Assembly: GCA_037951165.1 (NCBI GenBank) | Contig: JBBDHG010000030.1 | Span: 1,371,001-1,435,000 of the forward strand | Direction: 5' to 3' | Source: Lophius americanus | Taxonomy: Eukaryota; Chordata; Actinopteri; Lophiiformes; Lophiidae | Length of the DNA: 64,000 nucleotides | Part shown: in pieces, positions 1 to 28,309 of the stretch | Layout: the number at the start of each line of letters is the position of its first letter | Numbering within the stretch: the first letter of the stretch is position 1 | Notes under the pieces: model-generated | Told to the model about the DNA's origin: nothing | The model's input: only the letters and a program-made list of their open reading frames with translations | Databases searched by the model: none | Program-made: the position numbers and the translations under genes

Positions 1-281
1 TGATTCTGTTAGCTCCTTTAAATTACAGTTTGGTACCCAGGCGTAGTTCCTTCCCAAAACCGATCCTTTTGTTTGAAGAGTTGAGTGGATTTTGTTTTGT
101 CCTGCTAACAGACAAACAATGAAAACAACGTCCACGGCAGACATTCAAACAAATTTCAGATAAAATACGCTGATGCAGTAAAATTACATTAAAATCCACA
201 AGCATTTATCAGCTAGTTCTGATTTGTGGAGCTTTTGCGTTAAAAGGTGTTGGTTTAAAAACATAGCGGACAGACAGAAAA
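1..281 (-). other. med1: med1 3' untranslated region / downstream flank
   Basis: This stretch directly follows the med1 stop codon on the minus strand and contains no coding feature. I see no AATAAA signal on the minus strand here, so the 3'UTR probably continues past the left edge of the window. Confidence 0.6.
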
Positions 282-18557
<18,276 letters not shown>

Positions 18558-18660
18558 TGTTTCCAGATTCACTTTACGCGCTTCGTCTCTACTGCTGTCC
18601 CATCCAGGCTGCCGTAGTCCGTCATTCTCTACGGCTGACACTTAGAACCACTTTCATTTC
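18558..18660 (-). promoter_or_regulatory. med1: med1 5'UTR and promoter-proximal region, with uORF
   Basis: On the minus strand a short upstream ORF runs ATG 18625 to TGA 18569 (18 codons). It ends 11 nt before the main ATG. No TATA box is evident. The exact transcription start cannot be placed from sequence alone. Confidence 0.45.
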
Positions 18661-18699
18661 TAATGATCAATCTCAAATTCACCTTTGGTTTAATTTGAG

Positions 18700-19160
18700 A
18701 TGAAGAAATTAAATCTTGACTTTATGAAAACATTTTATTAAATTGTTATTTAAGGTACTATAGTAATAATTTTGAAATAATAAATATACATAAGTATATC
18801 AATTGATTTCAACAATCTTTATTTATCCCACCAAGAGAAATTCCATTGTCAACAGCGTATACTAAACTCACAGTAAACAATATACAGATGAATATACTGA
18901 GGATCCCTAAATACACTAATTTAAGCACGAAAATATAGATAAATAAGTGTTCAGGTCTATGTTTATTGATAATGATCATTATCAAGCGGTGGTTAGGCGG
19001 TGTAAGAGTATTCCATGGTCAACTGTGTTGAAGGCAGCAGACAAATCAAGGAATTATTATTATTCATTGAAGAGGTCTTGCATACTGGTTGGACTTGCAA
19101 ACATAGAATTCGCAGGCAAGGACAGAATCAGAAAAATTCAATACAAATGACTTTTCAGAG
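18700..19160 (+). repeat. possible retroelement-derived sequence upstream of med1
   Basis: Contains CTTTATTTATCCCACCAAG with AGAAATTCCATTGTC, and later GTGTTGAAGGCAGCAGACAA. Both word types occur in the 3' parts of fish LINE copies. The match is weak and the ends are undefined. Confidence 0.3.
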
Positions 19161-20050
19161 GATTTGCTGACTACAAAATTGATTTATGTCTCTTTATTTC
19201 AATCCCGTAATTTTCAAGCAGATGTTGAAAATTCTGTTGAAGCTGTTTTTGTCCAATGAAGCTAGCAGATAAAAAAACAAAAAAAACATATATAATGTAA
19301 ATAATTAAATCAGTAAATAATTTTATCTTATTTATCGGTCACTGATAAATGTTCTTTATGCCAGTCAAAGCTCATAGTCCGAGTGTGATGGATGATCAGA
19401 GCTGCATCAAAAGAGCCCTCATAGGGACCAAGAAATATTCCTTGCTTTTTTGATGATAGGTGCTCCATTCTCATTGTCTAATTTCAAATAGCCCTGAACC
19501 GTTTAAAGGTTGTTCTTTGCTGGTTCTTGCTGTGAAGGGTTTACATCTTCGCAATGTAGGATATTCTATCAATTCTGTTAGTGAAAATGAAGTGTCCTAT
19601 TCTGACGTGTATAGCGAAGGTATTGTATCTGCATGACATCACACAGTCATGGAACACTATAAGTGTTTTTTAAGACTTATTAAGCTTTGTAAATAATTTC
19701 AAGAAAAAGGCACATATACAACACGTTTTAATTCCCCAGTTTTTCAGTCCTCCTACAATATTTCTGATTTAATTATCATTATGTTTTTGCATTTATCTAT
19801 CTAATCCTCTAATCCTTAAAACAATGTCTGTTGGAAACTCCAGATGGCGCACAACCACCACAAGTAAATGACCACTAAGAGACAAAATCCAAAGCAAGGT
19901 CAAAATATTGGTGATAATCCACTTCAAAAACAGTAGGATGCAGATTCTAGACAGGATGAGTGTCATTTGTGCGCACGTTTTAACTTCCTATATACATATT
20001 TAAAGCAGTCACACAATCCAAGTAATAATTAAGCAGTAGATAAAGACATT
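19160..20050. other. intergenic sequence, nothing recognised
   Basis: AT-rich spacer with short open frames only. I see no gene, RNA or repeat that I can name. Confidence 0.6.
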
Positions 20051-20059
20051 TGAAACATC

Positions 20060-20480
20060 AAATGCAGCACACACCCGCTCACACACACACCTGAGCCCAG
20101 TGTGCAGCTGAGCCTGTGGCAATGAGTGCTCTCCTGGGAGGATTTTCCCACCAACCGTTCTGACCTGCTTCACAGAGGCAGCAGGAGTGTGTGCTTGAAT
20201 TGCATTTGTGCATATGCAAAGATGTATTTGTGAGCAGGAGCACACAGGATATAGTTATAGGCAGCAGTTGGGATGGAGAGGGAGCAGATTGGCACTGTCT
20301 GAGATGGCAGACAGACCAACAGACAGACATGAGAAAAGAGGGGAGGTGCCGCAGTGTAATTGATGTGCCCACCAGGAGCTTTAGCTGGCTGCCTGGCATG
20401 GAATAGGAGGTGGGCACCGCTGCCAAGACAGCAGTAGGAGAAAGGGAAGAGAGGCACGGGCCTCGGGGAGCACAGTAGCG
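20060..20480. promoter_or_regulatory. candidate conserved non-coding block
   Basis: Low-repeat, balanced-composition stretch between AT-rich flanks. It includes GAATTGCATTTGTGCATATG (overlapping octamer/POU-like words) and repeated CAGCAG/CAGCTG E-box-like words. Open frames on both strands look random. Called only from its texture; no alignment was possible. Confidence 0.3.
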
Positions 20481-20751
20481 GGCTGAAAACGTGCCCATCA
20501 ATCAGACGCTAGTTCACCTTGCCATGCCAGGCGGGACCCCCCCCCCCTCTGTGCTGAGGGAAGAGACTGAGGCTGGCACCATCGCTAAACTTTCCCTAAT
20601 CCTCCGGGCGGGAGTGTCAGAGCCACGGCCGAGAGAGGAAAGAAAGTTCAGCCTCTATTCAAACGGACGTCAAAGTATGTTGTCAAAATCACAATGTTGG
20701 AACTCTATTTCTACTAGGACGGAGAAATGTGCAGCTCCTTACAATAATGAC

Positions 20752-21350
20752 TAGAAGGGTGCAAACCTCTGCCAAGGCCCAAATCCCACCTGAATAAATT
20801 CAACTCGGATCCAAATTCCAACAAGACATGTGCACTAACTACAGGACCTCTGGGGATTCTTCTAAACAACAATAATAACAGAACTTATGCTGTCATCACC
20901 AAAAGTCCCTAATGCCCTGCGTTGTATGTACAAGCAATTCCCCTGATTAAACTCCTCAAATAAAGTGTTATGTCTAAGGTTTGTTTTGTAAGAAAGCTGC
21001 TCCAGCGAGTTAAATAAGAACAATTAGAGTAAAACAGGATACACGATACAAGATTGACCTCCTTACATCGACTCATATGCACTCGATTTGCATATTTGCT
21101 AACCTAGAAGTTATATCCCAAAAATATTTTTTCCTAACAAAGCTCCACCTAGTGAGTAAAATATGAACTATTAGAAATATACATCGGAACAGTTCCAAAA
21201 TCATCCCTGTTTTTCCTCTCACAGAGCTCTATGTGGATTTAATATTTGAAAATGATCCATGAAATTTTTTTGAGTTATCATGTTAACAAAAAGGATCTGC
21301 GGAGTTCGTGAGGGCGGCCATGATAACTCTGTTATTTACCAGACTCTTTG
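20752..21350. repeat. dispersed teleost-type repeat
   Basis: Begins GGGTGCAAACCTCTGCCAAG and ends with AAATGATCCATGAAATTTTT, GAGTTATCATGTTAACAAAA and AGGATCTGCGGAGTTCGTG. Repeats with this CCTCTGCCAAG ... ATCATGTTAAC ordering are common in fish genomes. A related sequence appears at 32870-32940. Confidence 0.5.
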
Positions 21351-21423
21351 GACAAAATAATAACGAGATTATTCATCCAGAAATTTTAATGTGTGTCTAA
21401 TGGTCAGACAAAAGCTCCTGTTT

Positions 21424-21756
21424 CATTGTGCAACCCGGGACTACTTCACTCTGTGAACCTGGACTGTTTCACTGTATGACCGTAAACTGTTTCACTGTAT
21501 GAACCTGGACTGTTTCACTGTATGACCGTTTCACTCTGCGAACCTGGACTGTTTCACTCTGTAAACCCGAACTGTTTCACTGTGTGAACCTGAACTGTTT
21601 CATTGTGTGGACCTGGACTTTTTCACTGTCTGACCATGAATTGTTTCACTTTGCGAACCTGGACTGTTTCACTGTGTGAACCTGAACTGTTTCACACTGC
21701 GAACCTGGACTGTTTCACTGTGTAAACCTGGACTGTTTCACGGTGTGAAGCTGGAT
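21424..21756. repeat. 23-bp minisatellite (about 14 units)
   Basis: Imperfect tandem units of about 23 bp built from CTGTTTCACTGTGTGA followed by ACCTGGA. Variants include TATGACCGT, TGCGAACCT and TAAACCCGA. No coding frame is plausible. Confidence 0.93.
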
Positions 21757-21759
21757 TAT

Positions 21760-22730
21760 ATCTTCTCATGTATGTTTATATGTGGATAATGCAGTAACTC
21801 TAATTTTTTTTATTAATTTTAATTTCTAATACAGGATGTAAATTCAAAATCAATAATAACTGTTCAAGAAAAGAATCCTGAATCTACAACTGTTCCAGAA
21901 TCAGATTTAAAGGCAGAAAATAAATACAAGATTAAAAACACTGAGTATACATTTCAAGTAACAAAAACACAAACATGTTCTAGTGCCAGATGAGATGAAG
22001 CGTCACACGGCTTTGTGTCTTCAGACTGTTCGATCCGGGCTTTTGTCCACCTGGACTTCAGGTGGGACAGAGGATTTCAGCGAACCTACAGGGAATCAGG
22101 TCATGGAAATCTTTAAAGCCAATCAATAAGATCTTGTCGATATCAGAAGGCTAAATGAAATCATCCCACAGAGCCCAGTGAGGCTCTCCTACCCACAGTG
22201 ATGATTCTCCCGACTGTAGCCTTCCAAACAAAATTAGAGCTGTCTGTTGAATTCGGTGCCATCTGCTCTAACGTCATTTTTATGCAAATAGTTTTGCCTG
22301 ATAGCAAAAAAGACCCAGAAGCCTGGATATAAAACGATGAAATCATATTTTGATGAGCTTTCCACTGCAAAAAAAACCCACAAACAGACCTATACATGCT
22401 TTATTATGTGCATGTGTGTCTGAATAATACAGGGAAAATCATATATAATCTAAATATCTAAGACACATACATATTAATATATATATAGCGCAGATTTATT
22501 CCTCATGTAACAATTTATACATGCAGAAATAAAGAATGCCAAAGGGGGAGAAAAAATACTAATATGAGACACATTGGACCAAATTTGACAATTACAGAGA
22601 TTTGACAATGACTCTACATACACTGCAACAGCCATTAAATTATAACCACTGACAGGTAGAGCCAAAGAAAATTGATTATCTGGTTCCCACGAATAACCGT
22701 CAGTGGGTGGCATAAGTTAGACAGCAAGGG
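21760..22730. other. intergenic AT-rich sequence
   Basis: No gene, named element or long tandem array seen. There is a short TA run at 22474-22488. Confidence 0.6.
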
Positions 22731-22734
22731 AACA

Positions 22735-23605
22735 TTTGGTCTTGAAGTTGATGTAGGAAACAGGAGACATGGTCAAGAGTGAGGATGTGAGTTGCAAATG
22801 GTAAATGGACTGTACATATAAGCGCTTTTCTAGTCTGCTAGACGACTCAAAGCGCTTTTACAACACGAGTCAGCATTCACCCATTCACACAAACATTCAT
22901 ACAGTGATGATAGCGGCTGCCATGCAAGGCGCCGCCTGCTCATCAGGTAAACATTCACGCCGTCATTTGTACCAATGGAACAACCATTGGGAGCAACTTG
23001 TGGTTCAGTATCTTACTGGAGGACATTTCGACATGTGGACTGCAGTAGCCTGGGTTCGTACCACCGACCTTCAGACCCCATAGAAGATCTATTGTTGCAT
23101 AAATTGCTGAAAAAGTAGTTCTAGTACTTCTAGTCTACTAGTTCTAATAGAAAGGTGTGAGAAAACACAGTGACATAAATGCACGCTGTGTATGGGGCTG
23201 TGTAGCCACAAACTGGTCAAAGTGACCTCTGACCCCTGTGTGTGTGTTTCTGCCCTAGAGAGCAGATGATAGCAGGATGTGTTATGGAAAGAAGAAAGGC
23301 TGAGAGGAGACACTTTGATGCATGGAACCATGTTCTGCTGATAAACCTTGGGTCCTACCTTTCATATGGATGTTCCTTTGACATGTAGCACCTACCTAAA
23401 CATTGCTGCAGACCAAGTCCTCCCTTCATGGAAACAATGTTCCCTAACGGCAGCGGCCTGTTCCAGTAGGATAAGGCTCTCTTGGTACCAGATACCACAG
23501 CACACCTTCACAGGTCTGCTGGAATCCATGACTCCATGGTCAGAACGGTTTTGGCAGAAAAAGGGGTCTACGCAATATTAAGCAGGTGGTTATAATGTTA
23601 TGGAT
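22735..23605 (+). mobile_element. decayed Tc1/mariner-like element interrupted by a tRNA-related repeat
   Basis: The 3' half encodes transposase-like pieces in +: HMDVPLTCSTYLNIAADQV, then QIPQHTFTGLLESM, ending at KKGSTQY. It finishes with ACAATATTA-type and TAATGTTATGGATGAC 3'-end words. The central catalytic part is deleted: frame from the first acidic region jumps straight to the C-terminal WYQIPQH segment near 23480. An unrelated repeat (22798-23083) lies inside the 5' part, as judged from the uninterrupted copy at 25540-25960. Non-functional. Confidence 0.75.
22798..23083 (-). repeat. tRNA-related SINE-like repeat nested in the Tc1-like element
   Basis: Starts GGTAAATGGACTGTACATAT, AAGCGCTTTTCTAGTCTGC, and contains TCAGCATTCACCCATTCACA and GGCTGCCATGCAAGGCGCC. 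It ends with GTTCGTACCACCGACCTTC, which on the minus strand is a degenerate tRNA-like B-box region. I recognise the whole as an abundant fish repeat. The element at 56950-57060 begins with the matching tRNA-like head. Confidence 0.7.
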
Positions 23606-24080
23606 GACTGGGGCAAACCCTGCATTTGATTTTCTCTGTATGTATCCAGCTTCGACACGAGGGATGGAGATGCGCGAACAGCTTGGCAACCTCAGCGAGT
23701 TCTTTGAAGTTACTACCCTCCTCTTCCTCCATCCCTCAATGGAGGACTGAGGATTTACCTGCTGTGCATATAGACATCCTGTTTGATGCTAACATGTCCG
23801 CCTGAATATTCCGGCAATGCAAACAACAGCCTCGCTCTGTGTGGATAATTTTGCACGCATTAAACAAAAGCAATAAGAAAACTGAGTCTGTTTCTGCTCT
23901 TCACACAAGTTTGAGACAAATAAGTCTGCAGGCTGGAAACGGTCCAGAAAACAGTGAAGCATTATCAGGACACAGTTTCTGCTTCTCTGGCGCTGTGTGC
24001 CTTGAAGTGCAAGGGCAGCTGGGAAGACTAGCTGGGAGGGAGTTGAGTAAGAGAGAGAGAGAGAGAGAGAGAGGAGGGGG
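23606..24080. other. intergenic sequence with a (GA)n run
   Basis: No gene is recognisable. A GA microsatellite occupies about 24049-24074. Confidence 0.6.
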
Positions 24081-24084
24081 TCGG

Positions 24085-24640
24085 CCCTATAGGACCATTT
24101 GTGATGAGGCTCATTTGCACAACGGCACTTAATTGGCTACAACAATTAATTAATGTGTTGGAAAGTTGGCACAAAAAGTTCATTTAAGAGGGTTTTAATA
24201 AGCAATTAGGGAGAATAAGCGGCGAGATCGACGCCGCCGCGGAAATGATGCTGCAAACTCTGGGAATAATGTGCCATATCTGCAAAGCAGGATGTGGTTT
24301 GCTATTAGCGGAGGTTACGGTGCGTCCCATTGTGAGCCCTGATGACTGTATTTGTGCTGCAGACTTTTTAAAGTGTTGATGGCGCTCACTTTCCAACAAC
24401 CTCTCCCTCCCACTGCCTCGCTCTGCGTATGAAATATCGCATGACTAATGAGCGGAGCAGGTTGAAATTCTGGGGAAGATGTCCTTGGAAGACAAATGCA
24501 TTTTCAGCAGAATAATTAACTTCATTAACAAATTCACATGCATATTCATCAGCCTATTAATGTCTCCTCTGCACGGCGTGATGAGCAGTGGGGTAATAAC
24601 CATCTAATTTGCATAGGCTGTTCACACGGAAGGGAAGAGA
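24085..24640. promoter_or_regulatory. candidate conserved enhancer block
   Basis: A 550-bp stretch free of simple repeats. It is dense in homeodomain-type words (AACAATTAATTAATG, TAATAAGCAATTAGG, GCATGACTAATGAGC) and POU/octamer-like ATTTGCATAG. It also has TTTTCAGCAGAATAATTAAC and an interior GC-rich segment GATCGACGCCGCCGCGG. Texture is typical of developmental enhancers, but this is inference; no alignment was available. Confidence 0.45.
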
Positions 24641-24649
24641 GAGGCAGAT

Positions 24650-25085
24650 TGGAAAACGACAAATAGAAAACAAAGGTGAAGCGCAGCGGGGGAGGAGGCC
24701 GAGGTGAGGAAGTGACGTCAGATGTCATGACTGACGGATGAGCAGCACCAGCAGATTCTCTTTTTCATCTCCACCCGCCTGCCTCTCTATCATTTCCTGC
24801 TATAATATTCCCATTTTGAAGACAGATGCAGGTGATCCCACCCCTCAGACGTTCATCCGCCGCCATTCAGCGGTCAACTCGTGATCATGTAAGCGTGGCC
24901 TCTCCATGTTTCTCTCTCAGGGGGAATCTTCTTGGCATTGCTCCACTCCTTTCTTCTCCTCTGCTGCTTCCGCTGCCTGCTAACAACCTGGCGCTCCTAG
25001 CAACGGCACCTCGCTCGCACACACACCACATGGCGGTCCGAGCTTCACGTGCAGGAGCGCGCTAAACACCTCGTGTTTACTGCAG
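24650..25085. promoter_or_regulatory. GC-richer block with a perfect CRE
   Basis: Contains the palindromic CRE TGACGTCA at 24713-24720, a CACGTG-like TTCACGTGCAGG near 25045, and generally higher GC than the surroundings. It might be an alternative promoter or the flank of the enhancer block beside it. The 79-codon open frame here shows no similarity I recognise. Confidence 0.3.
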
Positions 25086-25539
25086 GTTTACTGGTGCGAA
25101 TGGATCCTCGCTCGGCACCGTGTTTATTCCAACACTTGAGAGAAAACAAAAGAGAACAGGTGAAAATAAACAAGACTGCATGCACCGTTAAAAATGTGGG
25201 TGGTGCTAAAGTATAAAACTGGGAAATCGATTGTAAAATTGAAAATATTAGTAAATACTCTGAATTTATTCATTTTTACATCAACATACGGTTTATAACT
25301 CTGCACAGGAGTAACCATGGTGACATGACAGGAAGGTCATGTGATGCAGCGGATGGGCAGAAAGTTTGAAACATCGAACAATATTATTTTTCAATTAGGC
25401 AGCTAGGCAGAATTTATTATTAGCCATTATTATTAGCCGTCAGCCATGACGTTATAAGAACTGGCCGGTAAAGTGATTAATATTGATTATCTAGTCACCA
25501 TGGTTACCTGTCTGGAGGTGGGATTTATCAAGCAGCAGG

Positions 25540-25970
25540 TGAACATTTTGTCTTGAAGTTGAAGCAGGAAAAAATGGACCAGAGCAAAGATCTGAGAGAC
25601 TGCAGGTCTTGTTTGATGTTCCTGTCTGCAGTGATTGGTACCTACACCTGGACCACCAGGATGGATGGTCGTGGAGAGAGAAGGCTAACCTGTGTTGTCA
25701 GACCCCACATAAGATCTACTGTAGCAAAAAATGCTGAAAAGAGTCATGCTGGTTCTGATGGAAAGGAGTCAGAAAACACAGTGACATCACTGTCCACTGC
25801 TAAAAGCAAAACTGGACTGCAATGAAATAAGGTGATAGAGATGATGGAGTGATAGAGTGATAGAGATGGCACCAGGATGCATTATGGGAAGAAGCCAAGA
25901 CGTGGGAGGCGATGTGATGCTTTGGACCATCTTCTGCAGAGAAGTCGTGATGTCGTTTGACAGTCTTCTC
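25540..25970 (+). mobile_element. truncated Tc1/mariner-like fragment, second copy
   Basis: Shares TTTTGTCTTGAAGTTGAAGC, TCAGACCCCACATAAGATCT and GAAAACACAGTGACATCA words with the copy at 22.7-23.3 kb. It ends GATGTGATGCTTTGGACCAT, CTTCTGCAGAGAAG, corresponding to the transposase region before the second catalytic segment. There is no intact frame. Confidence 0.6.
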
Positions 25971-25979
25971 ATATCCTCC

Positions 25980-28080
25980 CTCTCTCTCTCTTCCTCTCTA
26001 AAAGTTTCGGCGTTTTAATGCATTTTTTCCACTTTTTGATTCTCTCACTATCAAATTTTTTCATCTTTTCCTATTCTCACATCCCACTACTTCCTATAAT
26101 TGGTCCTTAAGTCTGAACCATCCAAACAAGATTATCACAGAACCAAAACATGGTTCAGTTTGATCCGGACTGAGGAAACTTCTTTGTGTCGAACCAAACT
26201 CTGGCTGTTTGATCCCAATCTCGGTTTGGAGGAAGTTTCACACGTGCAATTGGTTTCCATGACAATGTTTATCTTTCTCCATAAAACTGTAGCCTTTGGT
26301 TGTGGTTCAGTCTTTTGTTAATCTGAAAATGCACATTTTTGAAACCGGGTTCCAGAGTGTGATCAAATCAGAAACAATGGGGGACTATCTTGTTTGTTTA
26401 CAGGCACATTACTACTATTATTACATGTTACTCTATGCTAAACATCATCATGGGAGCGTAAAGTTTTTATTTTTGGCAAAACTGAGGCAATGTAAAAGAT
26501 TGGATGTACTGTTACAGTTTCTAATGTAAGAGAAATGTTCTCGTCGGCAAACCTGGAAATTTGGTTCCTGACATTCAATCAGAAGTGCTGATTCTTTTAC
26601 ATTCTGATCTTAGTAGTAGATCACATTTTATTTTTTACATGGAGTTCTGCGGTTCATTATAAATTTTAAAGCCCTTACCACCATCACTGGTTGGATGGTC
26701 TACCTTTTCCACCTGTAGACTGAACCACAGGCTATTCCGGGTCTGGTTCTACCTTATCTCCTGACACATGAGCATCATACTTTTCTTCTTTACCTGAATC
26801 AGAAAGAGCGACGAGCGCAAAAGTGACCATTAGATCACCAGTTTTATCAGAAGGTGGGCGTCTGTCATGTGATCAGAGCAGTTTTTTTCTGTTAGTGTGA
26901 TGCTTTTAATGAAGAAACAGGTTGATGAAAACTCATGTTTACTTCTATACTGGAGGCAGGAGGGAGAGAGAGAGGGAGGGAGGGAGGGAGGGAGGAAAAG
27001 GCGACACCAAAGCCTTGTCGGTACCTAAAGTAGTTTTAATCTGATAAACGTTAAAACGTTACAACAATATCAAACGTGAAGTTACTAATAAGGCCGTGTA
27101 GCACTGTAAACGCACCAGAAACGTTACGTTAACATCAGCATCATCCAAAGTAACGTTAGAATAGAAACACCTAAATTGCGTATCTATTTAGAAAACCCAG
27201 ATCCACTGATGGCCAGAGACTTTCACAGCGGTGTGCCTACTTTTCATCGCCTCTTTTAATGTTGTAATTAATGTTGTCAGTAATGTTGTTGGTACTTCTC
27301 ATACCACTTTACAACTTTCACACACGATCCGTCGCAGACACCTGCTTCACAATCGGGCCGTCTGTCGATATCAACTGTTCTCATGAGCCGACACGTCTAC
27401 TCAATATCAAAGAGACACACCTTGATTGGTAGCCATTGCTCTTTCGTGCTGCTAGTGTGTGTATCCTCCACTTCCTCATCTCCACCCAGTCCTCACAGAT
27501 CCATTAACTTCTTCATTCATCAGTCTCAGCGTAGGCATCAGCCACCACCACCAATATCCAGACTTCTGTTGGAATAAACATCCATCTTTTTCTTTATTCT
27601 CTGTCTCTACTTATTGAAATAAAATGGACTATCATTATGTATTCTTTGGGCTGATCCTGATTAGGGCTCCCAACAGTGGCTTTCTCTTCTCCATGTTTGT
27701 GATGCATCTGCATCGGTGAACTGGATGTCCACCATGACTCAACCTGATATGACACATATCCAGACTCGGGACCAACACCATGAGCCTGACTTATGGATCC
27801 CCAGCGACCGCTTTAATCAAAATGTTGCCACGTAAACAGTTTCTAAGATCAAACTGTAGCCGATTGAGTTGGCCTCAAATATCTTCAAAAGCCCCTCACC
27901 TAGATCTGAAAGAAAACCATCATTAGTGAAATAGAGTATATAGTGGACAGTCTGGAATCGAGTTTTAAGATTGTTTTAATTGCTCTAATTTTGTGACATG
28001 TCCCTCACACCTCGGTGTTAGTTAGACCGTGCCGAAGAGTATCAGATCCAGAGAGGAAGAACCAGGAGTGACGATTGAGA
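25980..28080. other. intergenic sequence
   Basis: Two kb without a supported gene. A GGGA tetranucleotide run lies at about 26955-26993. The part 26110-26250 repeats GAACCAAAC-type words and could be a short DNA-transposon remnant. Nothing else was recognised. Confidence 0.5.
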
Positions 28081-28084
28081 TACA

Positions 28085-28200
28085 GAACATTAGCCGGTGT
28101 CAGGAGGAAATTAAAGGCCAGATCGCTTCCTTAATCAGAGCACAAGCACTGCGTTAAGAAGGAATTAGGTCGACAGCTGCTGCAACGGCGCTTACCTGCG
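28085..28200. promoter_or_regulatory. candidate conserved non-coding block
   Basis: A short low-repeat stretch with GGAAATTAAAGGCCAGATC, CTTCCTTAATCAGAGCAC and GACAGCTGCTGCAACGG. It joins homeodomain-like TAAT words with a CAGCTG E-box and sits directly before a CA microsatellite (28209-28305). Confidence 0.25.
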
Positions 28201-28208
28201 CTCTCCTC

Positions 28209-28305
28209 CTAACACACACACGCAAATAGACACATACACACACACGCACACACACACAAACACACACACACACACACAGAAACACACACGCACAGAAACA
28301 CACTC
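28209..28305. repeat. interrupted (CA)n microsatellite
   Basis: CA dinucleotides interrupted by CACG, CAAA and GAAA words. Confidence 0.9.
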
Positions 28306-28309
28306 CTCT

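Noticed and set aside
18558..18641. Extended med1 N-terminus from 18641
   Set aside because: The codon at 18641 is GTG and not ATG. The first in-frame ATG, in a strong context, is at 18557.
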